Assembly (NCBI RefSeq): GCF_000203915.1
Contig: NC_008391.1
Coordinates: 248,001 to 312,000, forward strand
DNA length: 64,000 nucleotides
Direction of reading: 5' to 3'
Source: Burkholderia ambifaria AMMD
GTDB taxonomy: Bacteria; Pseudomonadota; Gammaproteobacteria; Burkholderiales; Burkholderiaceae
Part shown: positions 1-7,647 of the stretch, in pieces
Layout: each line of letters begins with the position of its first letter
Position numbering within the stretch: the stretch's first letter is position 1
Notes under the pieces: model-generated
What the model was told of the DNA's origin: nothing
Databases searched by the model: none
Seen by the model: only the letters and a program-made list of their open reading frames with translations
Position numbers and translations under genes: made by a program

Positions 1-118
1 CGACGGCCTGCGCGCCGTCGGTCGCGACCCACAGCACGCGATGCTCGGGCCGGCGCGCGAGCGCACGGCGCATCGCCTCGACGGCAAGCGGGAGGTCGTT
101 GACGATGCCGATGTTCAC
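1..118 (-). CDS. CheB/WspF-type chemotaxis methylesterase, N-terminal fragment
   Basis: Partial gene that leaves the window at its left edge; only 39 codons are present. From a GTG start the peptide begins VNIGIVNDLPLAVEAMRRAL and continues through a LWVATDG segment. That is the usual opening of the receiver domain of CheB/WspF protein-glutamate methylesterases, whose NDLP replaces the DDSP of typical receivers. In the family the N-terminal receiver controls a C-terminal esterase that demethylates chemoreceptors; that half lies outside the window. A GGAG sequence sits about 11 nt upstream of the GTG. The gene points away from everything else shown here, so it probably closes a wsp-like cluster to the left. 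The family call is confident; the choice between cheB and wspF is not. Confidence 0.8.
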   Translation of the reverse strand, partial: MNIGIVNDLPLAVEAMRRALARRPEHRVLWVATDGAQAV

Positions 119-508
119 AAGCGGGATACTCCGGTCGGTTCGTAGTGTTGGAGATGGGCCGGGTTCATGGAAGGCAGTGTCGGGTCGGCGCCGCCGAACG
201 GTATCGGCGGGCGAACGGCACGGAATTCTTTTCGATTGGCAACGCCCCGCATGCTGTCATGCGGCGCGAGCGGCGGCAATCGAAAAAATTGCGCATTGCG
301 TCGTTCTGACCCTTTCCTCTAGGGCGGGAGGCCATTTTTTGGCGTCTGTGCGGCGGAAAGACGACGGGGCGCGAGGGCTGGGTGCGGACCGGATCGACGG
401 CTCGAGAGCGGGCGCGCGTTGTCTACCGCAAGTTTGCAGCTGGTACCGATGCCGACGCAGTGCGCATGCGGCGCGACGCCGCCACGCGCCGAAGACGCGG
501 CTGCCCCG
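119..508. other. Non-coding stretch upstream of the cheB-like gene
   Basis: About 390 bp with no convincing gene on either strand. Possible reading frames here lack ribosome-binding sites and have the arginine-rich composition of antisense or off-frame high-GC DNA. It must contain the promoter of the leftward cheB-like gene, but I cannot pick a -35/-10 pair with confidence. The AT-rich patch around 280-345 is the likeliest place. Confidence 0.4.
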
Positions 509-733
509 TCAATGGCTGCGCGCGTACCCCTGGATCAGCGCGCGCATCATCCCTTCGACGGTCGCGTCGAGCAGGTCGGCTTCCTGCTCGGATTCTTCCA
601 CGAGCGCGGCATAGGCGGTCGCGAGCGTCACACGGTCGACTTCATGGCGTTGTTCCATCAGCGTCACCATCCCGTCCTTCGCCAGATGAGCGGAGAACTC
701 ACGGCTGCCGATGGTCTGGAATACGTCAATCAT
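509..733 (-). CDS. Small conserved hypothetical protein (74 aa)
   Basis: A 74-residue acidic soluble protein (starts MIDVFQTIGSREF) with no signal peptide or membrane segment. I do not recognise a named family, although short proteins like this are common in Burkholderia. It looks real because GGGAG lies 6 nt before the ATG and its composition is balanced (charged and hydrophobic residues, not arginine runs). The middle reads as amphipathic helix (VTLATAYAALVEESEQEADLL). It stands alone, divergent from the DUF969 operon. Function unknown. Confidence 0.6.
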   Translation of the reverse strand: MIDVFQTIGSREFSAHLAKDGMVTLMEQRHEVDRVTLATAYAALVEESEQEADLLDATVEGMMRALIQGYARSH

Positions 734-916
734 GGCGGCTCTCCCAACGTTGCCAATGCCTTCCAGTGTAGTCGGCGTGCCGGCGCTCCGCTATGCGCGA
801 CGGGAGCGCGGCGCGCGGCGCGGGCCGTTCCGAGTCGACATCGCCGTGACCCCGCCGATACATGGCCGCCCCACCGTCGTACCGGTTTCAACGTTTACCC
901 GAAGCGCCAAATTGTC

Positions 917-936
917 GACTTTTTATCGATAAAGTC
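917..936. promoter_or_regulatory. Inverted repeat, candidate operator of the DUF969 operon
   Basis: GACTTT and AAAGTC arms flank an 8-bp centre TTATCGAT, and a perfect palindrome TTATCGATAA lies inside. It sits about 90 bp upstream of the first operon gene in an otherwise GC-rich gap. The size and symmetry suit a dimeric regulator of GntR or LysR type. That is inference; no regulator gene is adjacent. Confidence 0.4.
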
Positions 937-1025
937 TCGTGCTAGATTTTGCGACCTGAAACCGGTCGAAACCGGGCGGGGCGGCGCATCTTCACGGCGT
1001 CGCGCATTCATCACAAGGAGGAGCA

Positions 1026-1715
1026 ATGCTGGTGCTGATTGGGGTGCCGATCGTCGTGATCGGTTTCGCGCTGCGCTTCAACGCGCTGCTGGTGGTCACG
1101 ATCGCGGGCCTCGCGACGGGGCTGGCGGGCGGGATGAATCTTGTCGACATCGTCAGTGCATTCGGCAAGGCGTTCACGGACAACCGCTACATGGGGCTGA
1201 TCTGGCTGACGCTGCCGGTGATCGCGCTGCTCGAGCGCAATGGCCTGAAGGAGCAGGCGAAGCGAATGATCTCGCGCGTGCAGGCGGCCACCACCGGCCG
1301 CGTGCTGATGCTGTATTTCGTGCTGCGCCAGGCGACCGCCGCGCTCGGCCTCACGTCGCTCGGCGGGCACGCGCAGATGGTGCGGCCGCTGATCGCGCCG
1401 ATGGCCGAGGCCGCCGCCGTCAGCCAGCACGGTGAGCTGCCCGAGTCGGTGCGCCAGCAGATCCGCGCGCACGCATCGGCCGCCGACAACGTCGCCGTGT
1501 TCTTCGGCGAGGACATCTTCATCGCGATCCAGTCGATCCTGCTGATCAAGGGCTTTCTCGAACAGAACGGCATCGCGATCGAGCCGCTGCACCTGTCGGT
1601 CTGGGCGATCCCGACCGCGATCGCCGCGCTGCTGATCCACTGCACGCGGCTCGCGCTGCTCGACCGCCGGCTGTCGCGCAGCTTCGGCGCGTTCGGGCGG
1701 GAGGGCGCGCGATGA
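1026..1715 (+). CDS. DUF969 family membrane protein
   Basis: A 229-residue, mostly hydrophobic inner-membrane protein with several transmembrane segments (MLVLIGVPIVVIGFALRF at the start, LIWLTLPVIALL near residues 58-69, LSVWAIPTAIAALLI near the end). It belongs to the DUF969 family, always paired with DUF979. An ideal AAGGAGGA site lies 5 nt before the ATG. The gene overlaps the next by 4 bp (ATGA), so the two are translationally coupled. From memory, high-throughput fitness work has linked DUF969/DUF979 pairs to 5-oxoproline uptake. That would make this a two-part transporter, but nothing in the sequence proves the substrate. Confidence 0.85.
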   Translation: MLVLIGVPIVVIGFALRFNALLVVTIAGLATGLAGGMNLVDIVSAFGKAFTDNRYMGLIWLTLPVIALLERNGLKEQAKRMISRVQAATTGRVLMLYFVLRQATAALGLTSLGGHAQMVRPLIAPMAEAAAVSQHGELPESVRQQIRAHASAADNVAVFFGEDIFIAIQSILLIKGFLEQNGIAIEPLHLSVWAIPTAIAALLIHCTRLALLDRRLSRSFGAFGREGAR

Positions 1716-2662
1716 TCGGCCTCGAACCACTCTATACGCTCGCCGGGCTGATGTTCGCCGCGTTCGCGTGCTTCAATTTGATGGACCGCACGAACCCGCG
1801 TCGCGTGTTCAATTTCGCGTTCTGGGCGATCTACGCGCTCACGTTCCTGTTCGGCGCGCTGCTGCCGCACTTCGTGATGGGCTGCCTCGCGATCGCGCTC
1901 GCGCTGATCGCGGGCTCGGGCAAGCTCGGACGCGGCAAGTCGGACGAAGCCGGCGACGCGGCGGCCGCGCGGCGCGACGCGAAGGCGCTGCGCTTCGGCA
2001 ACAGGCTGTTCCTGCCGGCGCTGCTGATTCCCGTCGTCACGCTGATCGGCACGTTCGCGCTGAAGCTCGTACCGTTCGTCGATCCGAAGAGCGTGACGCT
2101 GATCTCGCTCGTGCTCGGCACGCTCGTCGCGTTCGCCGTCGCGCTCGCGATGCTGCGCGATTCGCCGGTGCACGCGCTGAAGGAGGCGCGCCACACAATG
2201 GACGCGGTCGGCTGGGCCGCGATCCTGCCGCAGATGCTCGCAGCGCTCGGCGCGCTGTTCGCGGTCGCGGGCGTCGGCGGCGTGGTGTCCGGGCTCGTGA
2301 AGGACTGGGTGCCGATCGACTCGCCGTTCGCCGTGGTCGCCGCCTACACGGTCGGCATGGCGCTGTTCACGATGATCATGGGCAACGGGTTCGCCGCGTT
2401 CCCCGTGATGACGGCCGGCATCGGCCTGCCGCTGATCGTCCATCAATTTCACGGCAACCCGGCGATCCTCGGCGCGATCGGGATGCTGAGCGGCTTCTGC
2501 GGTACGCTGATGACGCCGATGGCCGCGAACTTCAACATCGTGCCCGCGGCGCTGCTCGAACTGAAGGACAAGAACGGCGTGATCAAGGCGCAGTGGCCGA
2601 CCGCCGTGCTGCTGCTGGCCGTGAATACGCTGCTGATGTACGCGTTCGTATTCCGCTTCTGA
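1712..2662 (+). CDS. DUF979 family membrane protein
   Basis: A 316-residue polytopic membrane protein with about nine hydrophobic segments. A charged cytoplasmic loop (GKLGRGKSDEAGDAAAARRD, near residues 69-88) divides an N-terminal hairpin from the main body. It carries the conserved family stretch MGNGFAAFPVMTAGIGLPL and a late FCGTLMTPMAANFNIVPA motif like those of permeases. It overlaps DUF969 by 4 bp and is followed 10 bp later by DUF2891, a fixed order in many proteobacteria. The likely role is as the larger subunit of a DUF969/DUF979 transporter, with 5-oxoproline the suggested substrate in related systems. Confidence 0.85.
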   Translation: MIGLEPLYTLAGLMFAAFACFNLMDRTNPRRVFNFAFWAIYALTFLFGALLPHFVMGCLAIALALIAGSGKLGRGKSDEAGDAAAARRDAKALRFGNRLFLPALLIPVVTLIGTFALKLVPFVDPKSVTLISLVLGTLVAFAVALAMLRDSPVHALKEARHTMDAVGWAAILPQMLAALGALFAVAGVGGVVSGLVKDWVPIDSPFAVVAAYTVGMALFTMIMGNGFAAFPVMTAGIGLPLIVHQFHGNPAILGAIGMLSGFCGTLMTPMAANFNIVPAALLELKDKNGVIKAQWPTAVLLLAVNTLLMYAFVFRF

Positions 2663-2672
2663 CGAGGTGCCC

Positions 2673-3695
2673 ATGACCGACCGATTGACTCCCGAACTCG
2701 CATCGAAATTCGCGTCGCTCGCGCTCGCGCACCTGACCCGCGAATATCCGAACAAGCTCACGCATGCGCTCGAAGGCCCGCACGACGTGCAGGGGCCGCG
2801 CGCGCTGCACCCGATCTTCTACGGCAGCTACGACTGGCATTCGTGCGTGCACGGCTACTGGCTCCTGCTGCGCGTGCTCGAACGCTATCCGGCGCTGCCG
2901 GAGGCCGAGCGGATCATCGCCGTCGTCGATGCGCATTTCACCGACGCGAACGTCGCCGGCGAACGCGCGTACCTCGCGCTGCCGCACAACAGCGGCTTCG
3001 AGCGGCCTTACGGATGGGCGTGGCTGCTGGCGCTCTCAGCGCAGCTGGAGCGGCTCGCGCTGAAGGGCGTGGTGCCGCAGGCCGCACGCTGGGCGAAGAC
3101 GATGGCGCCGCTCACGGACCTGTTCGTCGCGCGCTTCGAGACCTTCCTGCCGAAGGCGACCTATCCGCTGCGCGTCGGCACGCACTTCAACACCGCGTTC
3201 GCGCTCGCGCTCACGCTCGACTTCGCGCGCGCGACGCAGCGCGACGGGCTCGCGGCGCTGATCGTCGATACGGCGAAACGCTGGCACCTGGGCGATGTCG
3301 CATGCCAGGCATGGGAGCCGTCGGGCGACGAGTTCCTGTCGCCCGCGCTGATGGAGGCGGAGCTGATGCGGCGCGTGCTGCCGGCCGGCGAATTCGATGG
3401 CTGGTTCGCGCGTTTCCTGCCTGATCTCGCGCGCGGCGAGCCGGCGACGCTGTTCGTGCCGGCGACGGTCAGCGACCGCAGCGACGGCAAGATCGCGCAT
3501 CTGGACGGGTTGAACCTGAGCCGTGCGTGGTGCCAGCGCTCGCTTGCCGGCGCGCTGCCGGAAGGCGATGCGCGGCGCGCGAAGCTGCTCGATGCGGCCG
3601 AGCGGCATCTCGCGAGCGCGCTCGCGCACGTGGCCGGCGACTACATGGGCGAGCACTGGCTCGCGACGTTCGCGCTGCTGGCGCTCGACGCGTAG
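2673..3695 (+). CDS. DUF2891 family protein
   Basis: A 340-residue soluble protein of the DUF2891 family. The conserved early segment includes HPIFYGSYDWHSCVHGYWLL (about residues 50-69); its histidines, tryptophan and cysteine suggest an alpha/alpha-barrel enzyme active site, like glycoside-hydrolase-type folds. HNSGFERPYGWAWLLAL and EWLATFALLAL-like stretches are also typical. I chose the ATG at 2673 because GAGG lies 5 nt upstream; an in-frame GTG 6 nt earlier has no better site. It is the third gene of the operon and has no known biochemical activity that I am aware of. Its fixed link with the DUF969/DUF979 pair suggests it acts on the imported compound. Confidence 0.8.
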   Translation: MTDRLTPELASKFASLALAHLTREYPNKLTHALEGPHDVQGPRALHPIFYGSYDWHSCVHGYWLLLRVLERYPALPEAERIIAVVDAHFTDANVAGERAYLALPHNSGFERPYGWAWLLALSAQLERLALKGVVPQAARWAKTMAPLTDLFVARFETFLPKATYPLRVGTHFNTAFALALTLDFARATQRDGLAALIVDTAKRWHLGDVACQAWEPSGDEFLSPALMEAELMRRVLPAGEFDGWFARFLPDLARGEPATLFVPATVSDRSDGKIAHLDGLNLSRAWCQRSLAGALPEGDARRAKLLDAAERHLASALAHVAGDYMGEHWLATFALLALDA

Positions 3696-3714
3696 TCGCT
3701 TCGACCGGGATTGC

Positions 3715-3738
3715 TGCGCCGGCTTTGCATCCGGCGCA
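3715..3738 (+). terminator. Stem-loop after the DUF2891 gene
   Basis: TGCGCCGG and CCGGCGCA form an 8-bp perfect stem around an 8-nt loop, 20 bp after the DUF2891 stop. There is no clear T-run, so it may be a weak terminator or an mRNA-stabilising hairpin. Confidence 0.4.
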
Positions 3739-3846
3739 ACACCACTTTCCATCGGCCGAGCGGCGCAACCCGGCGACGAATCGATACACTGCCGCACCGG
3801 TTGCACGGGCCCCGGCAATCAGGCCCGCCGAAGGAGACAGCACAAG

Positions 3847-4911
3847 ATGGACACCCAACGAGCAGCGGTCGTCACGTACCGCGGCAATGCGATCGAGAAC
3901 ACGCACGTCGCCGATGTGGCGGTGGTGGATGCCGGCGGCAAGCTGCTGTTCAGGCTCGGCGATCCGTTCCGGATGACGCTCGCGCGCTCGGCGGCGAAGC
4001 CGGCGCAGGCGCTGTCCGTGATCGAGACGGGCGCGCCGGAGCGGTTCGGTTTCGACGACGCGGACATCGCGCTGATGTGCGCGTCGCACAGCAGCGAGGA
4101 GCAGCACATCGCGCGCACGCGGGCGATGCTGGCGAAGGTCGACGCGCACGAGTCGGATCTGCGCTGCGGCGGCCATGCGCCGCTGTCGGACGCGGTGTAC
4201 CGGTCGTGGATCAAGCGCGACTACACGCCGACCGGCGTGTGCAGCAACTGCTCGGGCAAGCACGTCGGGATGCTGGGCGGCGCGCGGGCGATCGGCGCCG
4301 CGATCGCCGACTACCATCTGCCGGAGCATCCGATGCAGGTGCGCGTGAAGCAGGTGGTCGCCAACGCGTGCGGGCTGCGCGACGACGAGGTCGACTGGGC
4401 GATCGACGGCTGCAACCTGCCGACGCCGGCGTTCCCGCTCGACCGCCTCGCGCGTCTTTACGCGTCGCTGGCCGACGGTGCGGATACGGTGGAAGCACGC
4501 GGTGCGGCGACGACCGATCGCGTGCGCGCGCTGGCGCGCATTCATCATGCGATGACGGCCCATCCGGAGCTGGTCGCCGGCGAAGGGCGCTACTGCACGG
4601 TGTTGATGGAAGCGTTCGAAGGGCAGGTCGTCGGCAAGCTCGGCGCGGATGCGTGCTACGGGATCGGCGTACGCGCATCGGCGCGCACGCGGGAGCTCGG
4701 CGCCGACGGTGCGCTCGGCATCTCGGTGAAGATCGAGGACGGCAACATCGACGTGCTGTACATGATGGTCAGCGAACTGCTCGAACGGTTGCGCATCGGC
4801 ACGGACGCGCAGCGCGCGCGGCTCGCCGCGTTCCATCGGCCGCGGATGCTGAACACGCAAGGCGTCGAGATCGGGCACGCGACGTTCCCGTTCGAATTGC
4901 AGGCTGCGTGA
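3847..4911 (+). CDS. Class 3 (Rhizobium etli ReAV type) L-asparaginase
   Basis: A 354-residue cytoplasmic enzyme of the asparaginase II family, hydrolysing L-asparagine to aspartate and ammonia. The residues known in the R. etli ReAV enzyme are present at the same or nearly the same numbers: Ser48 and Lys51 in ARSAAKP, Ser80 in CASHSS, Cys135 and Lys138 in CSNCSGKH, Asp187 and Cys189 in DGC, and a Cys250/Lys264 pair one position later than in ReAV. No signal peptide is visible. A GGAG site precedes the ATG at 3847. It is followed by a convergent LysR gene, then aspartate ammonia-lyase and a permease, so its product feeds straight into the next enzyme of the block. Confidence 0.93.
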   Translation: MDTQRAAVVTYRGNAIENTHVADVAVVDAGGKLLFRLGDPFRMTLARSAAKPAQALSVIETGAPERFGFDDADIALMCASHSSEEQHIARTRAMLAKVDAHESDLRCGGHAPLSDAVYRSWIKRDYTPTGVCSNCSGKHVGMLGGARAIGAAIADYHLPEHPMQVRVKQVVANACGLRDDEVDWAIDGCNLPTPAFPLDRLARLYASLADGADTVEARGAATTDRVRALARIHHAMTAHPELVAGEGRYCTVLMEAFEGQVVGKLGADACYGIGVRASARTRELGADGALGISVKIEDGNIDVLYMMVSELLERLRIGTDAQRARLAAFHRPRMLNTQGVEIGHATFPFELQAA

Positions 4912-4965
4912 AGGTAGGTAACGCGTCGATACGTCGAGGCCGCATGCGTGCGATGCGTGTTGCCT

Positions 4966-4991
4966 CCGCGCCGGCCTGCTGACCGGCGCGG
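4966..4991. terminator. Stem-loop between convergent asparaginase and LysR genes
   Basis: CCGCGCCGG and CCGGCGCGG form a perfect 9-bp stem with an 8-nt loop, in the gap where two genes converge. No T-run follows on either strand; its position suits a shared transcription end. Confidence 0.4.
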
Positions 4992-5006
4992 CCGCGGGTC
5001 GCCACA

Positions 5007-5981
5007 CTAAGCGCCCGCGTCGCGAATCTTCATCAGTTCGACTTCCGACAGCTCGCCGATATGCGCGAGCTGGTCCGCGAGAAAGTCCTTCAGCACGCGC
5101 AGCTTCGCCGAGCTGCGCCGGTTCGCCAGATACGCGATGTAGATGTGCTCGCCCGTCAGCTTGTTGTGCAGCCGATAGCGCGGCAGCACGGCTTCGAGCC
5201 GGCCGCTCGCGAGCAGGTCGCGCACCAGCCAGATTTCGAACTCGGCGATGCCGAGCCCCGCGCAGGTCGCCTCCAGCAGCAGCTCCGAATGATCGGTGAC
5301 GAGGTTGCCGGCCGGCAGCACGCTGTGCCGCGCGTCGCCGCGCACGAGTTCCCAGCGCGGATCGCCTTCGGGATGCACGTAGCGCAGGCAGTTGTGATGC
5401 AGCAGGTCGTCGGGCGTCGCGGGCCGCCCGCAGCGGTCGAGATAGCCGGGCGTCGCGCACAGGATGCTGTCGTTGCGCGACAGGCGGTGGACGACCAGGT
5501 TGTCCAGATAGTTCTCGCCTTCGTGGATGTCGAGATCGTAACCGCCGGCCACGAGGTCGTTGTGGTTGTCGGTGAGCCGCACGTCGAGCTGGATCGTCGG
5601 GTAACGCGCGAGAAACGGCGCGATGAGCGGCGCGAGATGGCGGCGGCCGAACGCGACCGGCGCGGTGAGCTTCAGCGGGCCGCTCGGCTGCGCATTGAGC
5701 TCGGCGACGACGCGCAGCGTGTCGTCGAGATCGGCGATCAGCGTGACCGCGCGTTCCAGATAGATATGGCCGGCTTCGGTCAGCGTCACGCTGTGCGTCG
5801 AGCGATGTAGCAGCGCGACGCCCAACGCCTCTTCGATCGCCGTGATCTTGCGCGCGACGGTGGACGTCGACACGTGCATCTCCTTCGCGACCGCGGAAAA
5901 ACTCCCCATTTCGACCACACGCACGAACGCGCGCATCGCGCCCAGGTGATCGAGGCCGGTGTCTCTCGCCATGGCTTTCAT
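5007..5981 (-). CDS. LysR family regulator, probable controller of aspA and permease
   Basis: A 324-residue LysR-type transcription factor. Residues about 10-65 form the winged helix-turn-helix (AFVRVVEMGSFSAVAKEMHV, then STVARKITAIEEALGVALL), followed by a linker helix and a substrate-binding domain (PSGPLKLTAPVAFGRRHLAP). The domain belongs to the CrgA/YafC-like branch. I chose the ATG encoding MKAMARDTG because GAGAGAC lies just upstream; a longer frame to 6029 has no site. It is transcribed divergently from aspA, the usual layout for a LysR protein controlling its neighbour. Its ligand is unknown; aspartate, asparagine or ammonia status would fit. Confidence 0.88.
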   Translation of the reverse strand: MKAMARDTGLDHLGAMRAFVRVVEMGSFSAVAKEMHVSTSTVARKITAIEEALGVALLHRSTHSVTLTEAGHIYLERAVTLIADLDDTLRVVAELNAQPSGPLKLTAPVAFGRRHLAPLIAPFLARYPTIQLDVRLTDNHNDLVAGGYDLDIHEGENYLDNLVVHRLSRNDSILCATPGYLDRCGRPATPDDLLHHNCLRYVHPEGDPRWELVRGDARHSVLPAGNLVTDHSELLLEATCAGLGIAEFEIWLVRDLLASGRLEAVLPRYRLHNKLTGEHIYIAYLANRRSSAKLRVLKDFLADQLAHIGELSEVELMKIRDAGA

Positions 5982-6042
5982 TCGTCTCTCATTGTTGCGT
6001 CCCACGCAAAACCGCTTTCGATAATACATAAGCGAGCTTCTT

Positions 6043-6060
6043 TATGCAAAGGCATAGAAT
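6043..6060. promoter_or_regulatory. Inverted repeat and -10-like element between lysR and aspA
   Basis: TATGC and GCATA flank AAAG (6043-6056) and overlap TAGAAT (6055-6060), which matches five of six -10 consensus bases for aspA. No good -35 precedes it, as expected if a LysR activator recruits polymerase. The repeat is a candidate binding site for the divergent regulator. Confidence 0.4.
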
Positions 6061-6137
6061 GCGATCCCGTCGTCCCGGGAAGCGGCGAGCGCAGCCGGTT
6101 TCCGATGGCGGCACGGGACAATTCTGGAGGGGACACC

Positions 6138-7544
6138 ATGACGGCAAACGGCTTTCGCGTCGAAGCAGATCTTTTAGGGAAACGAAGCATTCCGAACGAG
6201 GTGTACTACGGCGTCCACACGCTGCGCGCCAAGGAGAACTTCGACATTTCGGGGCGCACGATCGCGTCGCTGCCGTACTTCGTCATGGCGCTCGCGGCCG
6301 TGAAGGAAGCCGCCGCCGACGCGAACTGCGAGCTCGGGCTGCTGCCAGCCGCGTATCGCGACGCGATCACCGCGGCGTGCGTCGAGATCCGCGAAGGCCG
6401 GCTGCACGACCAGTTCGTGGTCGACATCATCCAGGGCGGCGCCGGCACGTCGACCAACATGAACGCGAACGAGGTGATCTGCAATCGCGCGCTCGAAATC
6501 ATGGGGCATGCGCGCGGTCAGTACGAATACCTGCATCCGAACGAGCACGTCAATCTCGCGCAGAGCACCAACGACGTCTATCCGACCGCGATCCGGGTCG
6601 CGACCTGCTTCGCGGTCGAGCATCTGCTCGAGGCGATGGCGCGCCTGCGCGATGCGTTCGCGGAGAAGGCCGACGCGTTCTCGGATCTCCTGAAGCTCGG
6701 CCGCACGCAGTTGCAGGACGCCGTGCCGATGACGCTCGGCCAGGAGTTCTCGACCTACGCGGTGATGGTGACGGAAGACATCGCGCGCCTGCAGGAAGCC
6801 GGCTGGCTGATGCGCGAAATCAATCTCGGCGCGACCGCGATCGGCACCGGCATCACCGCGCATCCGCAGTACGCGGAGAAGGCGCTGGCCGCGCTGCGCC
6901 GTATCACCGGCCTGGACCTCAGCACCGCGCCGAACCTGATCGAAGCGACGCAGGACTGCGGCGCGTTCGTGCAGATTTCCGGCGTGCTCAAGCGCATCGC
7001 GGTCAAGCTGTCGAAAATCTGCAACGACCTGCGGCTGCTGTCGAGCGGCCCGCGCGCCGGATTCGGCGAGATCAACCTGCCGCCGGTGCAGGCCGGCTCG
7101 TCGATCATGCCGGGCAAGGTGAACCCGGTGATTCCGGAGGTCGTGAACCAGGTCGCGTTCGAAGTGTTCGGCAACGACCTGACGGTGACCTTCGCCGCCG
7201 AGGCCGGCCAGCTTCAGCTCAACGCGTTCGAGCCGGTGATCGCGAGCGCGCTGTTCCGCAGCTTCAGCCACCTGACGGCCGCCTGCACGACGCTCGCGGG
7301 CCGCTGCGTGAGCGGGATCACCGCGAACCCCGAGCGGCTGCGCGACACGATGGAGCGGTCCGTCGCGCTCGCGACCGCGCTGAACCCGTACATCGGCTAC
7401 AAGCGCGCGACCGCCGTGGCCGCCGAAGCGCATGCGAGCGGCAAGTCGATCCGCGAAGTCGTGCTCGAACGCGCGCTGATGACCGCCGCGCAACTGGACG
7501 AAGCGCTGCAGCCCGAAGCGCTGATCCGTCCGCGCGCGTACTGA
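6138..7544 (+). CDS. aspA: Aspartate ammonia-lyase (aspartase)
   Basis: A 468-residue cytoplasmic enzyme of the fumarase/aspartase superfamily, converting L-aspartate to fumarate and ammonia. The signature loop GSSIMPGKVNP sits at residues 320-330 and supplies the catalytic serine. The substrate-binding motifs GAGTSTNMNANEV and HPNEHVNLAQSTND are intact. Length matches the family (about 470). The start is fixed by GGAGGGGAC directly upstream. It lies between a divergent LysR gene and an amino acid permease, and with the asparaginase it completes asparagine to aspartate to fumarate. The long tail seen in E. coli aspartase is short here. Confidence 0.95.
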   Translation: MTANGFRVEADLLGKRSIPNEVYYGVHTLRAKENFDISGRTIASLPYFVMALAAVKEAAADANCELGLLPAAYRDAITAACVEIREGRLHDQFVVDIIQGGAGTSTNMNANEVICNRALEIMGHARGQYEYLHPNEHVNLAQSTNDVYPTAIRVATCFAVEHLLEAMARLRDAFAEKADAFSDLLKLGRTQLQDAVPMTLGQEFSTYAVMVTEDIARLQEAGWLMREINLGATAIGTGITAHPQYAEKALAALRRITGLDLSTAPNLIEATQDCGAFVQISGVLKRIAVKLSKICNDLRLLSSGPRAGFGEINLPPVQAGSSIMPGKVNPVIPEVVNQVAFEVFGNDLTVTFAAEAGQLQLNAFEPVIASALFRSFSHLTAACTTLAGRCVSGITANPERLRDTMERSVALATALNPYIGYKRATAVAAEAHASGKSIREVVLERALMTAAQLDEALQPEALIRPRAY

Positions 7545-7647
7545 TTCCGGCCGCGCGGCGCCGGCGCATGCCGCCGCCGGCCCGCGCGCGCCCGTTACCG
7601 CAGCGTCCCGTCGACGGGCGCCACACATCAAGAAACGGAGACACACC

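Noticed and set aside
1187..2761. A 524-codon antisense open frame opposite DUF969/DUF979
   Set aside because: Arginine-rich shadow of two clearly real membrane-protein genes.
3469..5460. A 663-codon antisense open frame across the asparaginase and part of the LysR gene
   Set aside because: Covers well-supported genes on both strands; composition is that of off-frame GC-rich DNA.
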